Assembly (NCBI GenBank): GCA_947172415.1
Contig: OX359191.1
Location: forward strand, 1 to 64,000
Direction of reading: 5' to 3'
Source of the DNA: Chondrosia reniformis
Taxonomy: Eukaryota; Porifera; Demospongiae; Chondrillida; Chondrillidae
DNA length: 64,000 nucleotides
Shown: in pieces, positions 45,535-55,556 of the stretch
Numbering within the stretch: the stretch's first letter is position 1
Layout: each line of letters begins with the position of its first letter
Program-made: the position numbers and the translations under genes
Notes under the pieces: generated by a model
Database searches by the model: none
What the model was told of the DNA's origin: nothing
The model's input: only the letters and a program-made list of their open reading frames with translations

Positions 45535-47692
45535 TTATCTTCTGTTGCTCCAAGCACTGTTTTTTCCTCTGTTTTGCGGTTGACTGGCACCTCCACCACC
45601 TGGGGGGGCGGGGGGGGAGGCAGAGGGTAAGATACACACTCATCCGCAGGTGGTCACACAGCTCTCACCTCTTGGGCGCTCCCAGCCCTCTCCTCCTCCT
45701 CCTCGACCACTGCTTCCATTATAGTTGGAACTACCATAGCCTCGTTTCCCTTGGTTACCAAACTTGCCACCACCTCTTGGACCACTGTTGTTCCTCCTTT
45801 CTCCCCCAAACCCTTGACGACCTTGCCCTCCTCCACCGCGGCTCTGCTTCCATCCCTACACACACTGAAGAACCTGACACACCCACCTCACACCTCAGAC
45901 ACACCCACCTCACACCTCAGACACACCCGCCTCTCAACTCAGATACAATGTAAACTACAGAATCTTACACTATTTCCACTTTGAGATTCACTACTTTCAG
46001 GTAAGCCACGCGACTTGAAGTCATAACTCTGCAGCCGTTCCTATGGAAATATTAAAGTGAGGATATACGTAGAAATACTACAAGGGGTAATTACACTACC
46101 TGGTTGCCATGGAAATCAGGTTCGTTGCTAATGACTACCGGGCTTTCCCCATCAGTAGGTGCCTGGGTTATTCCTCTGTTACTGGCATCTATAAAGTGGG
46201 AGGGGCTTATAATGAAATGCATATGCAGTACAGGTAGTGACCATGTTGTCATGACAACTAGCCTTCAGTAACTTCTGAATCATGCATAAAGCTATATCCT
46301 CCAATGTTCTCTATAGTAGCAGTATCTAGTCCAGGGAAATCTACCATGTTGGACTCTTGATCTATCAGCTGTCCTTGAGAGGATAACCCTAGTGATTGCT
46401 CCTGGGTTACACCCTCACTCTTTTGCCTCAAAACCTCTTGGCTCTCATGTTGTTGCACTACCACCTGTTTGAGGGACCAGTCAAGTGAGAAGCACTTGGA
46501 TGGAGGAGCCACTGACCTGAACCTGTTCACTGGAGGGGAGATCCCCCTCTCCTATGACGTCATAATCTGCAACATCAGCCTCTCCTTGCTCTTCAGTCAC
46601 GCCCCCTTCAATAACAGGAGGGTCATCCTTATCCTCTCGTGAGGACAGTGTTGCTAGGTAACCAGATGTCTCTATTGATTCCAACACTTCAAACAAGTGC
46701 TGATCTTATTTTATGTAAGAACTATAACATGTCATTGACACATGCGACAACACTGAAATATTAAATGGCCGCTGAGAAGAGGTGAGTAGGTCCGGAATGG
46801 ATACAAGTGGTGCTGGCCACAGATTTGGTGCTCTGTTCACTCAGGAGCATTAGGTGTTCGCTTGCTTCTGACAAGTTGTCATCATAGCTGAGAATGAGTC
46901 ACAGTTAATTTTAAAGTCACATGACCATCACATGACTTACTTGTCAGCAGACCCGTCTGGGTTCACTAGTTGATAAAACTCGTCCAGTGCAGTTAAATCT
47001 TCCTCTTCCAGTTTCTATGGAAACAGGAATCAAATCATAAAGGATGACTTTGTAGGCAACCCAGACTAACTGGTGCTCCATTAAGTCCTCCCTTCAGATC
47101 CTCTTTCACGGGATCGTCAATTAAATTCAAAATGTAATTAGTTTTTAAAGCATGTACGACACTCCTCTTAGCAAACTCTCTTGCTTGATCCTTTTGCTGC
47201 TGAATCTCCGCCTTCTGAAGCTTCTTCTTCAGTTTCTGAGACTAGTGGAGTGGATGGGGAGATTGGGGATGAGGGAGGGGACGCAGGGAGGAGGGGGTAC
47301 CTCAGCTTGAATGCTGACAATATTCTTTTGCAACTCCTTCAACATGTCCAATTCATTGTCTACCAAGTTCAGTTTCTCTACAGCTGCCTAGAAAGAGGAG
47401 AAAGAGGGAACAGGTTACCATATAAGGAGAGGCAAGGTGACAATACTCACCATTTGATCTTTGTCCAGTCTTTTCCCGTCCATCACATTCTCTTTCAAAG
47501 TCTCCAAACGAATCTTAAAAAAAACTCACAATTAGATATAGATCCACTAATGGTTGCCATGGTTACCTTTCTCTTTTCCAGGTTGCGAACCTTCTTGTCT
47601 ACCATGCTGACGACTGCTTGCAGTGGCTCCACCCCCTCGGGGATGAGAGGGGCGCTCGGGGGCACGGGGTCCTTTGGCTTCTTTGGGGGCAT
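45535..47692 (-). CDS. CAPRIN1: Caprin family RNA-granule protein
   Basis: RNA-binding protein of stress and neuronal granules, partner of G3BP and FMRP. Start at 47692: MPPKKPKDPVPPSAPLIPEG. The conserved caprin homology region follows: AVVSMVDKKVRNLEKRKIRL, ENVMDGKRLDKDQMAAVEKL, NELDMLKELQKNIVSIQAE, a Lys/Glu coiled coil, LIDDPVKEDLKGGLNGAPV and LEEEDLTALDEFYQLVNPDG. Then HLFEVLESIETSGYLAT, an acidic/Gln-rich middle with SNMVDFPGLDTATIENIGGY, and an RGG-type tail (QSRGGGGQGRQGFGGERRNN) with final exon ASQPQNRGKNSAWSNRR, stop TAA at 45535. Order and RGG end fit caprin. No C1q domain is seen, so it is caprin-1-like rather than caprin-2-like. Confidence 0.88.
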
Positions 47693-48037
47693 GCTGCAAC
47701 TGGAGGGAACGTCAGCTCGTGTCACGTGATATCTCCAGCTTATTTAAAAAAACTTTAACAGTTTTAGCAGACAATTTGTTACAATTCTAAACTCCTAAAC
47801 TGTTAATGAAACACATTCAGCCAACAGCAGACAACCTCAAGGTCTACCTCTTGAAGACAGCCAAGTCTTGCATTAGAGGATTCTAGTACAAATGTATACT
47901 TGATTTATCGAATAATTCGCTTTCTCACTTTCTTTAGTCTTTCAACCGCACACGCGCTATAGTCTGTGCTCTAAACACATGGATAAACTAGACTCACGTG
48001 ATCCTGGGTCTATGAATATAATTATTTACATGTAAAG
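47693..48037. promoter_or_regulatory. Divergent intergenic region, caprin / unknown gene
   Basis: 345 bp between divergent start codons. It should contain both promoters. A CACGTGAT word lies on each side (47720 and 47995) as the only visible symmetry. Confidence 0.55.
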
Positions 48038-49304
48038 ATGGCGGCCATTACGTTTTCCAAGCAACCGAAGCGATGGGGAAACGAAAGCACCAACTTCTTC
48101 CATCACTCGCGAACCAGTCATCCGGGAGATCCAGTACCTCAGAAGGTGTATCGATGCGCGGATAGTCAGTACTCCAATTGCGGTCACCTTCACAATGGCA
48201 CGAAAATGTTCAACAAGTAGGTCCCTCCCAGAGGGGCGTGGTCTCCAGTGTCTCGTACTCAAGTGTATCTCTCCCTTCCCCCGCAGTAACCAGCCGCAGG
48301 ACGCGTACGGGCTACCCTCCGCTTACAAGCTGAGGGCGGAAGACCAAAGGTGAGACGTATGAAAAATCTAAGATACCATTTTCCTACATGCTATATGCCT
48401 ATTCTGTAAAAAGAGCCTATAGGGGAACTAAACCTAAAGAGAGCTTTAGATGAAGATACAGTAGTCTTTTCTTCCTTCTTTTCCCTTCTTTCATCTTCTT
48501 CTCCACTGGGTCAGACAGCCGTTTCTGGGAATTCCACCCTTCATCAGTGATCCTGGGAGTCTTTGTCTTTTTCTTTATCTTGATCTTCTGTGAATCCTTG
48601 GCTTGGTATGAACGCTCTTGACGTGTTCATCATTCCTCAAAAACCACTTTATTATCGTTTCCTTAAATTGACCACTTTAGATTGCCGAAACCTCTTCAGT
48701 CGATGGACGTGCAGTGAGTAGTCTCGTGAGTCCAGCAATGTTGGCCTTTCATCTTACTTGTTTCCTTTTGGACAGTCGTCAGCAGATGAAGAAGAGGCCC
48801 ACGCCAGACCTTTACCAAAGTCACTTCCAGAGGTACCACAGTTACGCAATGCCTAAAGAATCTGATGAAAAGGGACTAGAAGTACTACAAGCAATGAACA
48901 AGGAGTTCTACTCCACAACCTACCAGAAAGCCATTTCACGCCCTGCTAGTTAGTGCATGGTATGTGTTTCTGTATCACCACACATACTGCCACACCCACT
49001 CTTTCCAGGTGGAAATTCAGTGTTGGCCAATCCAGGATCTTTAACATCAAGGGTGTTGTCACGGCGACACAGTATTTCTGGTGAGGTGGTCCCCCACAAA
49101 CCTCAAGCCCCGCCCTCTCTACGTGCCACCAGGTTCAAGCAGCGACCCCTCTCTGCTCGTCTCAGAGACTATCCTTCAAAAGGGGAGGTCATTAGGAGCG
49201 TCAGTTCCACATTTCCCAGTCCTGCAGTGCCTGTACTCAGTCAGTGGATGCAGCGACCTTCCAGTGCTGTGTCAGCGAACAGAATCCAGGGACTGCGAAC
49301 ATGA
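48038..49304 (+). CDS. Uncharacterised basic protein with RPxSA-type motifs
   Basis: Start AAGATGGCGGCC gives MAAITFSKQPKRWGNES. Exon 1 ends at about 48215; small exons give NNQPQDAYGLPSAYKLRAED, LPKPLQSMDV, RQQMKKRPTPDLYQSHFQRY and, last, GNSVLANPGSLTSRVLSRRH to the stop TGA at 49302. Phases agree across all four introns. The protein, about 240 residues, is basic and rich in Ser/Pro/Arg (QRPLSARLRDYPSKGEV, MQRPSSAVSANR), with no domain I recognise. Such RPxSA and Tyr/Pro words are common in microtubule-associated ciliary proteins, but that is only a resemblance. The second intron contains copy B of the dispersed repeat. Confidence 0.75.
48355..48603 (-). mobile_element. Dispersed ~250-bp repeat, copy B, with hammerhead-like core
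   Basis: Reverse complement of the block at 13974-14224 with a few substitutions and small indels. It begins only a few bases after the exon donor (AAAG/GTGAGACG) and ends at CCAAGCC. On the minus strand the same CTGATGA (48547-48541), GGG/CCC hairpin, GAAAC (48535-48531) and GTC (48526-48524) are kept. It is again antisense to the host gene. Confidence 0.88.
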
Positions 49305-49589
49305 CTATACACTGAACCATATATGGATCAGCAGATTTTTATTTATTTATTTACAAGTAAAGTAAAGAATGTGATTACTGAAGTAGTTGTACAAGTAGAG
49401 AGTATATCGTTACATTAAGTTAAAAATCAGACCAATAAATATCAAATCACCGTATAGGTAATTGTCACTCAAGTAGTCATGAAATTGTGGAATTTCAACT
49501 GAATGTTATATTTCAGAGAGCATTGACTGAAGTGAGAGGCGGACATTTTGGATTCCCTTTGATTGCTATACAAAAGATAATTGTGTTGG

Positions 49590-50496
49590 TCACACAGATA
49601 GGAGCACGCTGACCAGCAAAAGGCTCACATTCTCCATCAATAGCTTCTTCTGCAGTAGAGCCATATCTTTGCTGTTCTCCACTTGCAGACTGTCGTGCTG
49701 CTTCTGATGTACCTCCTCCAAGTGCTCTGATGTCTGCGAGGAGAAGGCTTTTGAAGGGAAACTCAGAGGTTGAAAGACCAAAATACCTTTTGAAATGTTT
49801 CAAAGATTTGTTTCAACTGTTTCAATGACTCCATTTGTGCCACTCTAGATCTCTGAATGCCTTTCTCGTGTTTCTCAACTATTTCCTGTGTCAGCAAAAT
49901 CAAGCATTAGCACTGCAAGACAGTACAATGTCCACTTACCATAAACCTCTCTTCTTCCTCTTTTAGTCTCTCATTTTCACATTTCCACTTTTCATGTATT
50001 TGCAGTGTCTTTGATACTAGTTCATCGACCAACTTTTTCCTATAAAAGAAACAGTTCAAGGAAGTGTGGCTTGAATGTTGGAGCCTCGTTGCTCACCGTT
50101 CCGTTTGCTGCCGTTCGTACAATTCGCTCGTTCGCTTTCCGTTCGCTTCCACAATCTCGCTCGTAATAGTCTCCGCCTTCTTCCTCTGCGAGTCCATTTT
50201 CCTCTTAAAGCCGCTTCCAATAGCCCCAAAGATATTCTGCAGACTACCGCTGTTGAGAGAGACGTGAAAGGTTATGTTTAACGGATGCGTGAGTCACCAA
50301 AGTAAAGAGAACATTGTCAGTGACAAGAGTGACGCACATATCTTCCGAGCTTTCTTCTTCGCTTGGAGCGGAACGCTTGCGTGGCGCCCTCTTCGAGTCT
50401 AAAGGTAAGATGCAGTTTAGTGAATGTGACAGAGCAACATTACTACAGTTGTGAATCACTTTTCTCGTCCTTTGCTGTTCTAAATGGGGCCGACAT
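49590..50496 (-). CDS. SYCP3: Synaptonemal complex protein 3
   Basis: Builds the lateral elements of meiotic chromosome axes. Exon 1 at 50496 (MSAPFRTAKDEK) joins SKRAPRKRSAPSEEESSEDM, a basic/acidic start as in vertebrate SYCP3. The Cor1 coiled coil follows: IFGAIGSGFKRKMDSQRKKA, ETITSEIVEANGKRTSELYE, KKLVDELVSKTLQIHEKWKC, RSRVAQMESLKQLKQIFETF, and a last exon TSEHLEEVHQKQHDSLQVEN then MALLQKKLLMENVSLLLVSV, stop TGA 49590-49592. The motifs GxIGSGFKRKM, SRxxQxxxLKxxKQ and MALLQKKLLME are family signatures. Divergent from EMC10 with 83 bp between starts. Confidence 0.92.
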
Positions 50497-50579
50497 AACT
50501 GTACGCTTTCCCTGCAGTAGCTAGAATCCTTCCGCGAATCTACCGCGCTTAATTACGCTAACCGCGAATTGCAAATAAA
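50497..50579. promoter_or_regulatory. Bidirectional promoter, SYCP3 / EMC10
   Basis: 83 bp between divergent starts, with reiterated CCGCGAATY words (TTCCGCGAATCTACCGCG, AACCGCGAATTG). A meiosis gene and a housekeeping ER gene share this interval. EMC10's start is in AAAATGGCGGC. Confidence 0.8.
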
Positions 50580-52322
50580 ATGGCGGCTAGAGGAAGGATT
50601 CTATTACTCATCGCTTTGTCCACTGTATCCTGTTTGGCAGCCAAAAGAGACGTTCAAGCTGCTCTAACTGCAACTCTAGACATCGAGCACTCGTTTGACT
50701 CGCAAACCTTTACCAAAAGGTACGAATCACAGACCAACTGTCACATTTATAATATCTCATGCAATTGAAGAGGTTTATACGTGTTTATATATTCTATCAA
50801 CTCTATATGCTTCAATGCTAATAATGTGTTCACTTCCAATTTCTCAGAAATTGCTCACACAACACACTCAGACCTTATTGTCCCCTGTCTTCCTACACTT
50901 ACTCATATGACAGGTCTTGTACTGGTAATTAGTTGTGCTGTATGTATGCTACATGTAGAGGCACTGTGTCAGTCCAGTCACTGAGGTCACCTCAGAATGT
51001 CAAGTTTGAGCAGACTCCACTGACCGAGGAGGAAGCCAGCAAACTACAAGTTTGTGTTTCAACGTTACCTCTGACATCTTGTCAAACAAGCACCAAAGAC
51101 CATCCTCTCATTTGCTGTCATTAGGTGTCTGCTAGAGACAGCAGCAACTATCACATTCGAGTGCATACACGGTTCTCCACTCCAGATCAGACAGAGGATC
51201 AGACGGACGGCAGTGAATATGTGTATGGCTTCACCAAAGCTGTGAGTTTCATACAGTTTGCCAGTGTGGGTGTGGTCACATGACCCCTCCCCTTTATAGT
51301 GTTTACTGATAGAATCTAAACTAGCCGACCACATTACCATACATACTGACGGAACTGGGAATGTGATTGGTGTTTCCATGACAACCCCAGCTGCACAATG
51401 CAGCGGTCACTATAAGCATGTGAGTTATTCTCACATACAATAGCATTGTTGGAGAGTGCACGTCCTCCACCAGCTAGCCCTTAGAAATGATGATCTGACT
51501 TCATGTCTCAGGTACCAACCAGTTTCACATCGACAGTTCAAGTGCAGGGAAGTGAACCTGGGGCATCGTGAGTTGCATTAGTACAATGCACTCCTGACTC
51601 GCATCTGATTGTGTCTGATTGATCTCTCCAGTCCAGATGTCGAGGGATTTCAGCAAAAGTTGGCAGAAAAAAAAGAAGCTGAATCACAGCAAGATAACAG
51701 ATCCTTCTTACAGAAATATGTAGGGATCTTCTCATTAACCTCCTCCCTCCCTCACCACCTCCCATTAACCCCTCCCTCCCTCACCACCTCCCATTAACCT
51801 CCTCCCTCCCTCACCACCTCCCATTAACCCCTCCCTCCCTCACCACCTCCCATTAACCCCTCCCTCCCTCCCTCACCACCTCCCATTAACCCCTCCCTCC
51901 CTCCCTCACCACCTCCCATTAACCCCTCCCTCCCTCCCTCACCACCTCCCATTAACCTCCTCCCTCCCTCCCTCACCACCTCCCATTAACCCCTCCCTCC
52001 CTCCCTCACCACCTCCCATTAACCTCCTCCCTCCCTCACCACCTCCCATTAACCCCTCCCTCCCTCCCTCACCACCTCCCATTAACCTCCTCCCTCCCTC
52101 CCTCACCACCTCCCATTAACCTCCTCCCTCCCTCACCACCTCCCATTAACCTCCTCCCTCCCTCACCACCTCCCATTAACCTCCTCCCTCCCTCACCACC
52201 TCCCATTAACCTGTTTCCACTTCTCTCTGGTTCAGTGGATGTACATACTGATAGGAGCGCTGGCTCTGATGATGGTGAACAGTGCAGGCCAAGCTTCTCA
52301 GTCTGGAGGAGCTGCTTCATGA
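50580..52322 (+). CDS. EMC10: ER membrane complex subunit 10
   Basis: Subunit of the EMC membrane-protein insertase. Start AAAATGGCGGC gives a signal peptide, MAARGRILLLIALSTVSCLA. The lumenal domain: LDIEHSFDSQTFTKR, GTVSVQSLRSPQNVKFEQTP, LTEEEASKLQ, YHIRVHTRFSTPD, CLLIESKLADHITIHTDGTG, NVIGVSMTTPAAQCSGHYK and FTSTVQVQGSEPGA. A charged linker (FQQKLAEKKEAESQQDN) leads to RSFLQKYWMYILIGALALMM, the single membrane helix, and a short Ser/Gly/Ala end; stop TGA 52320-52322. The order matches human EMC10, including the KSFFxKYWMYI junction. The last intron is a TCCC-rich minisatellite. Confidence 0.93.
51735..52212. repeat. CCTCCCTCCC-type minisatellite in EMC10 intron
   Basis: CCTCCCTCCCTCACCACCTC CCATTAAC-like units of 28 or 32 bp, depending on two or three CCTC repeats, about 17 copies, beginning within a few bases of the exon donor. 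Confidence 0.94.
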
Positions 52323-52433
52323 GAGCAGTCAACGGAAACTGTTTTATAACTAACTTTGCATGACAAATATTGGAGTGTACGCGATTGGTTTTAAAATAGG
52401 AACTTATATAAAGTCTTCCATTGTCTGTCAAAC

Positions 52434-55400
52434 TTAGTCATCTTGAACTCGATAAACCTGCAGAGTACGACAGAAGGTGAGTACGTGTTGCAAAGAGCAG
52501 TCATGTACGCTCACTTGAATGAAGGATTCGGCCAAGGTTATCATTTGGGCTTGCAAGTTGGTGACATGCAAGTCTTGAAGCTCAAACCATTGACCAGAAC
52601 CCTACAGGAGGCGAATGGTATACTGTCATGTGACTGTCACATGACTAACATTAGATTATAACATTATATGGCTGTCACATGCCTGTAAAGTGGTTCTTTA
52701 CTATTCTAATTATTGAGCACTCACTTGATGTCTGATATGAACACAATAGGTTCCCTTTCCAGATCCTAAATTGGGAATGGGAATCAAAATGGATACCAAT
52801 CACAATAGCCTAAACCAGACCACATACCTGCTTGTCCCTCGTGACAGATGTTGGCAAGGAGCTCGTATTTGGTGTTCTTGTGAGCACTTCGGACTTTTGG
52901 ATCCTTTGAAAGGAAAGCTCCCATATCAATATCCCTGCACAGGAGGTATGGCTGGAGTTTGTATGGTAGGTATGGAGGTATGGTAGACACACCCACACTA
53001 CAGCAGACACACCCACACTACAGCAGACACGCCCACACTAGAGACTACTGACCTGACTGGGAAGTTGACAATTGTTGGGTTCTTCTCCAAATAGAAATAG
53101 TTTTTAGTAAATCTCTGCAATAAAGGCAATAAAATGCAATCAACCAGAATCAGAGGTAGGGTTATAGAGGTAAGTGCCAGTTTGTCTTTAGTTGCTCACT
53201 TTGATACAGAGGACTATGTAAGGAGGCAGCTTGGTCAGTTCGTATCGCTTTATAAAGGACTCTGTGGCAGTCTTGTACTCCTATTGCAAAGAGAGGGTGG
53301 GTGTGGTGGCATGGGTAGGTGGGCGTGGTCATAGGCAAACCTTTTCTGACACTCCATCAAATTTTGAAAGCAAATCAAATAATGCAACTTGTGGAATAAT
53401 ATTCTTTTCCAACTCATCCTAAAGTAGTTTAGTTCAATCATATAGCCTTATCCTCACATGACAATCACATGACCATCATGTGACCATCACACGACTCTTA
53501 CTTGGAAGAGTGGAGGAGGAGGAAGATCCAACGTCAAGTACAAGAACTTTGAACTGGAGACAGTTTCTACAAAAATGAATAACAATACTTCTTGCACTAC
53601 TACTGAAAGGAGGCGGTACCTTTGTACTCCTCCTTCTCCAAGAGATCCTGAATGCCTTTCTGCAGAAGGTACAGAGGTGGAGGATGAGGGAAGCAGAGGC
53701 AAGGATTAGTTGTTCTTACCTCAGATGGAGGAGGAAGTTTACGTGTGAAAACATTCATTTGTCCTTGAAATGTTTCTACAATCAAACCTTAGAAACACAT
53801 AAAATAAATTGAACAATGTGACTATAATATAATGACAGGGTTTTACTCATTGCATGTTTTTTTCCTCCACTGAGAGAGAGGTGCAATGTGTTCAGTAGCC
53901 AGGTCAGAAAGTCCACAGGGTCACCTAGAGGTCACATGACAGTCACATGCTGATCACATTAGAATACCTGGGTACATCAGAAGATACCTTGTTCCGTTAT
54001 CTTGAACCTCTTTTTGCTTGCAGTAGACACGGCCTGCAGGAGCAGTGTGTTAACATGAGAACTGTGCGACTCTCTCTGTGTGTAAGAAGGACCTACCTGC
54101 AGCATCTCGTGAGGGGAGACGTGAGACTTGAAGTTCTGATGGTTCCACAACTTGCGAAAGAGTTCTCCCAACCTTTGGACTTGATATGGATGTACGAGTG
54201 ATCAGAGGATATCACATGACAGTCATGTGATCATTTACCTACTACAAAATTCTGATCTCCAGGTGGTGACTTGATGTTTAAATAAGAAGCTTCATCCAAA
54301 AAGTAGTTCCGGAAGGGAGACACATGAGTCAGAGCCTGCGGTCACATGATTGTCACATGATAGTCACATGATTGTAACATGACACTTGTGCAGTATACAT
54401 AAGCTGTGAATTCTTACCTGTAAAACAACATTCATATAATCATTCGCCTTGATATTGTTTAATCCCACAATCCCTAAATAGAGTAACATATCTGTTGCTA
54501 TGGAGATATGCCTGCTGCTATGGTAACCATTCTGAAGCTAGAGAGATAATAATTACCTGGTAGATACTTTTCTCCATCTAGAGCCACCACCCATTTTCCT
54601 GTAGCGTCAAGACTTTGAATCTGCTCAGCAGTAAATGTTGGCTTCAGGACATGCTGAGAGTGAGGAAGAGGAAGAGGGAGAGGGGGAGGGGGAGGGAGTT
54701 GGAGAGGAGTTGGAGGGGGAGGGGGAGGGAGAGGAGTTGGAGGGGGAGGGAGAGGGAGAGGAGTTGGAGGGGGAGGGGGAGGGAGAGGAGTTGGAGGGGG
54801 AGGGGCGGTCATTGGAAAGTATACCACTGGTCGACTTACAATGATATCTTCAAGAGATGAATCGAATATTTCATAATTGTCCGGTAAACAGTAAAACTGA
54901 AGAAAGAGGAATATTTGGAGTCTTCAGCAGTGTCGGTAGGTCTGTGATGTTAAACTCACTTTCAAAGTGAACAAGTTCAAGAACACGTGATGATCCATTT
55001 GGACACTGTGAGTATATGCATGCGACTTTTCACCTCTACCTATATTATACACATATGTAGCACAGAAACTGTATTAATAGCATGCCACACTGTACTAGTA
55101 CTATGTACACTATTGTTTGCGCTATTCAGACATTGCACTTCCGGTTCGAGCACTGTTAACTGCCGCTCACCTTGATAGTACTTGCCACAGACGAGACAGG
55201 CGTAGACGTTGTTGTTGGACAGCGAAACACTGCACAGCTTCTCAAAGTCAAAGTCGAGCACGGAACGGTCGATCGTGTCCAAATATGGGCATCCCTTCCC
55301 TCGATCTACAGATACGACAGATCAATCGACTGCACACTTTAACCATCTAAATTACGTGCAGTCGCTGGAACGGTGTGCAGAGGTGCACTTTTACTGAGAA

Positions 55401-55505
55401 CTCTCACTCACCGTCAGGCTTCCTGTTTGGACGTCCCTTCTTCCTCGGAATTATGTACTCTTCATCATCGTCTTGTTCCTGCAAGCTAGCTTCTACAGCG
55501 GCCAT
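52434..55505 (-). CDS. USP39: USP39/Sad1, inactive USP of the U4/U6.U5 tri-snRNP
   Basis: Splicing factor needed for tri-snRNP recruitment. Start at 55505: MAAVEASLQEQDDDEEYIIP, then the basic RRKKGRPNRKPDG-like stretch. ZnF-UBP: CPYLDTIDRSVLDFDFEKLC, SVSLSNNNVYACLVCGKYYQ. Linker: SSLEDII then HVLKPTFTAEQIQSLD and KYLPG. The pseudo-USP fold: GLNNIKANDYMNVVLQ (Asn-Asp where an active USP has its catalytic Cys), PFRNYFLDEASYLNIK, GELFRKLWNHQNFKSHVSPH, EMLQ, TFQGQMNVFTRKLPPPSE, FLYLTLDLPPPPL, NTKYELLANICHEGQ, and WFELQDLHVTNLQAQMITLA ending in ESFIQVYRVQDD. Stop TAA 52434-52436. As in all USP39 the enzyme is expected to be dead. Introns carry GTCACATGAC-like words. Confidence 0.94.
54655..54805. 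repeat. Purine-rich minisatellite in USP39 intron
   Basis: GGAGGGGGAGGGGGAGGGAG plus AGGAGTTGGA units (about 30-42 bp). On the minus (gene) strand it is an extended CT tract just upstream of the acceptor CTCTCAG, so it acts as, or replaces, the polypyrimidine tract. Confidence 0.9.
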
Positions 55506-55556
55506 ATTAGCTAACGAAGAGACTACGTTTAAAACCGCAAAGTGCTATTGCTACAA
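55506..55556. promoter_or_regulatory. Bidirectional promoter, USP39 / LRRIQ1
   Basis: Just 51 bp separate the divergent start codons, the tightest pair in the window, so 5' UTRs must be minimal or transcription starts overlap the coding sequence of the opposite gene. Confidence 0.8.

Noticed and set aside
54615..54860. Plus-strand frames rich in Glu/Gly or Arg/Gly
   Set aside because: Shadow of the purine-rich minisatellite in the USP39 intron.
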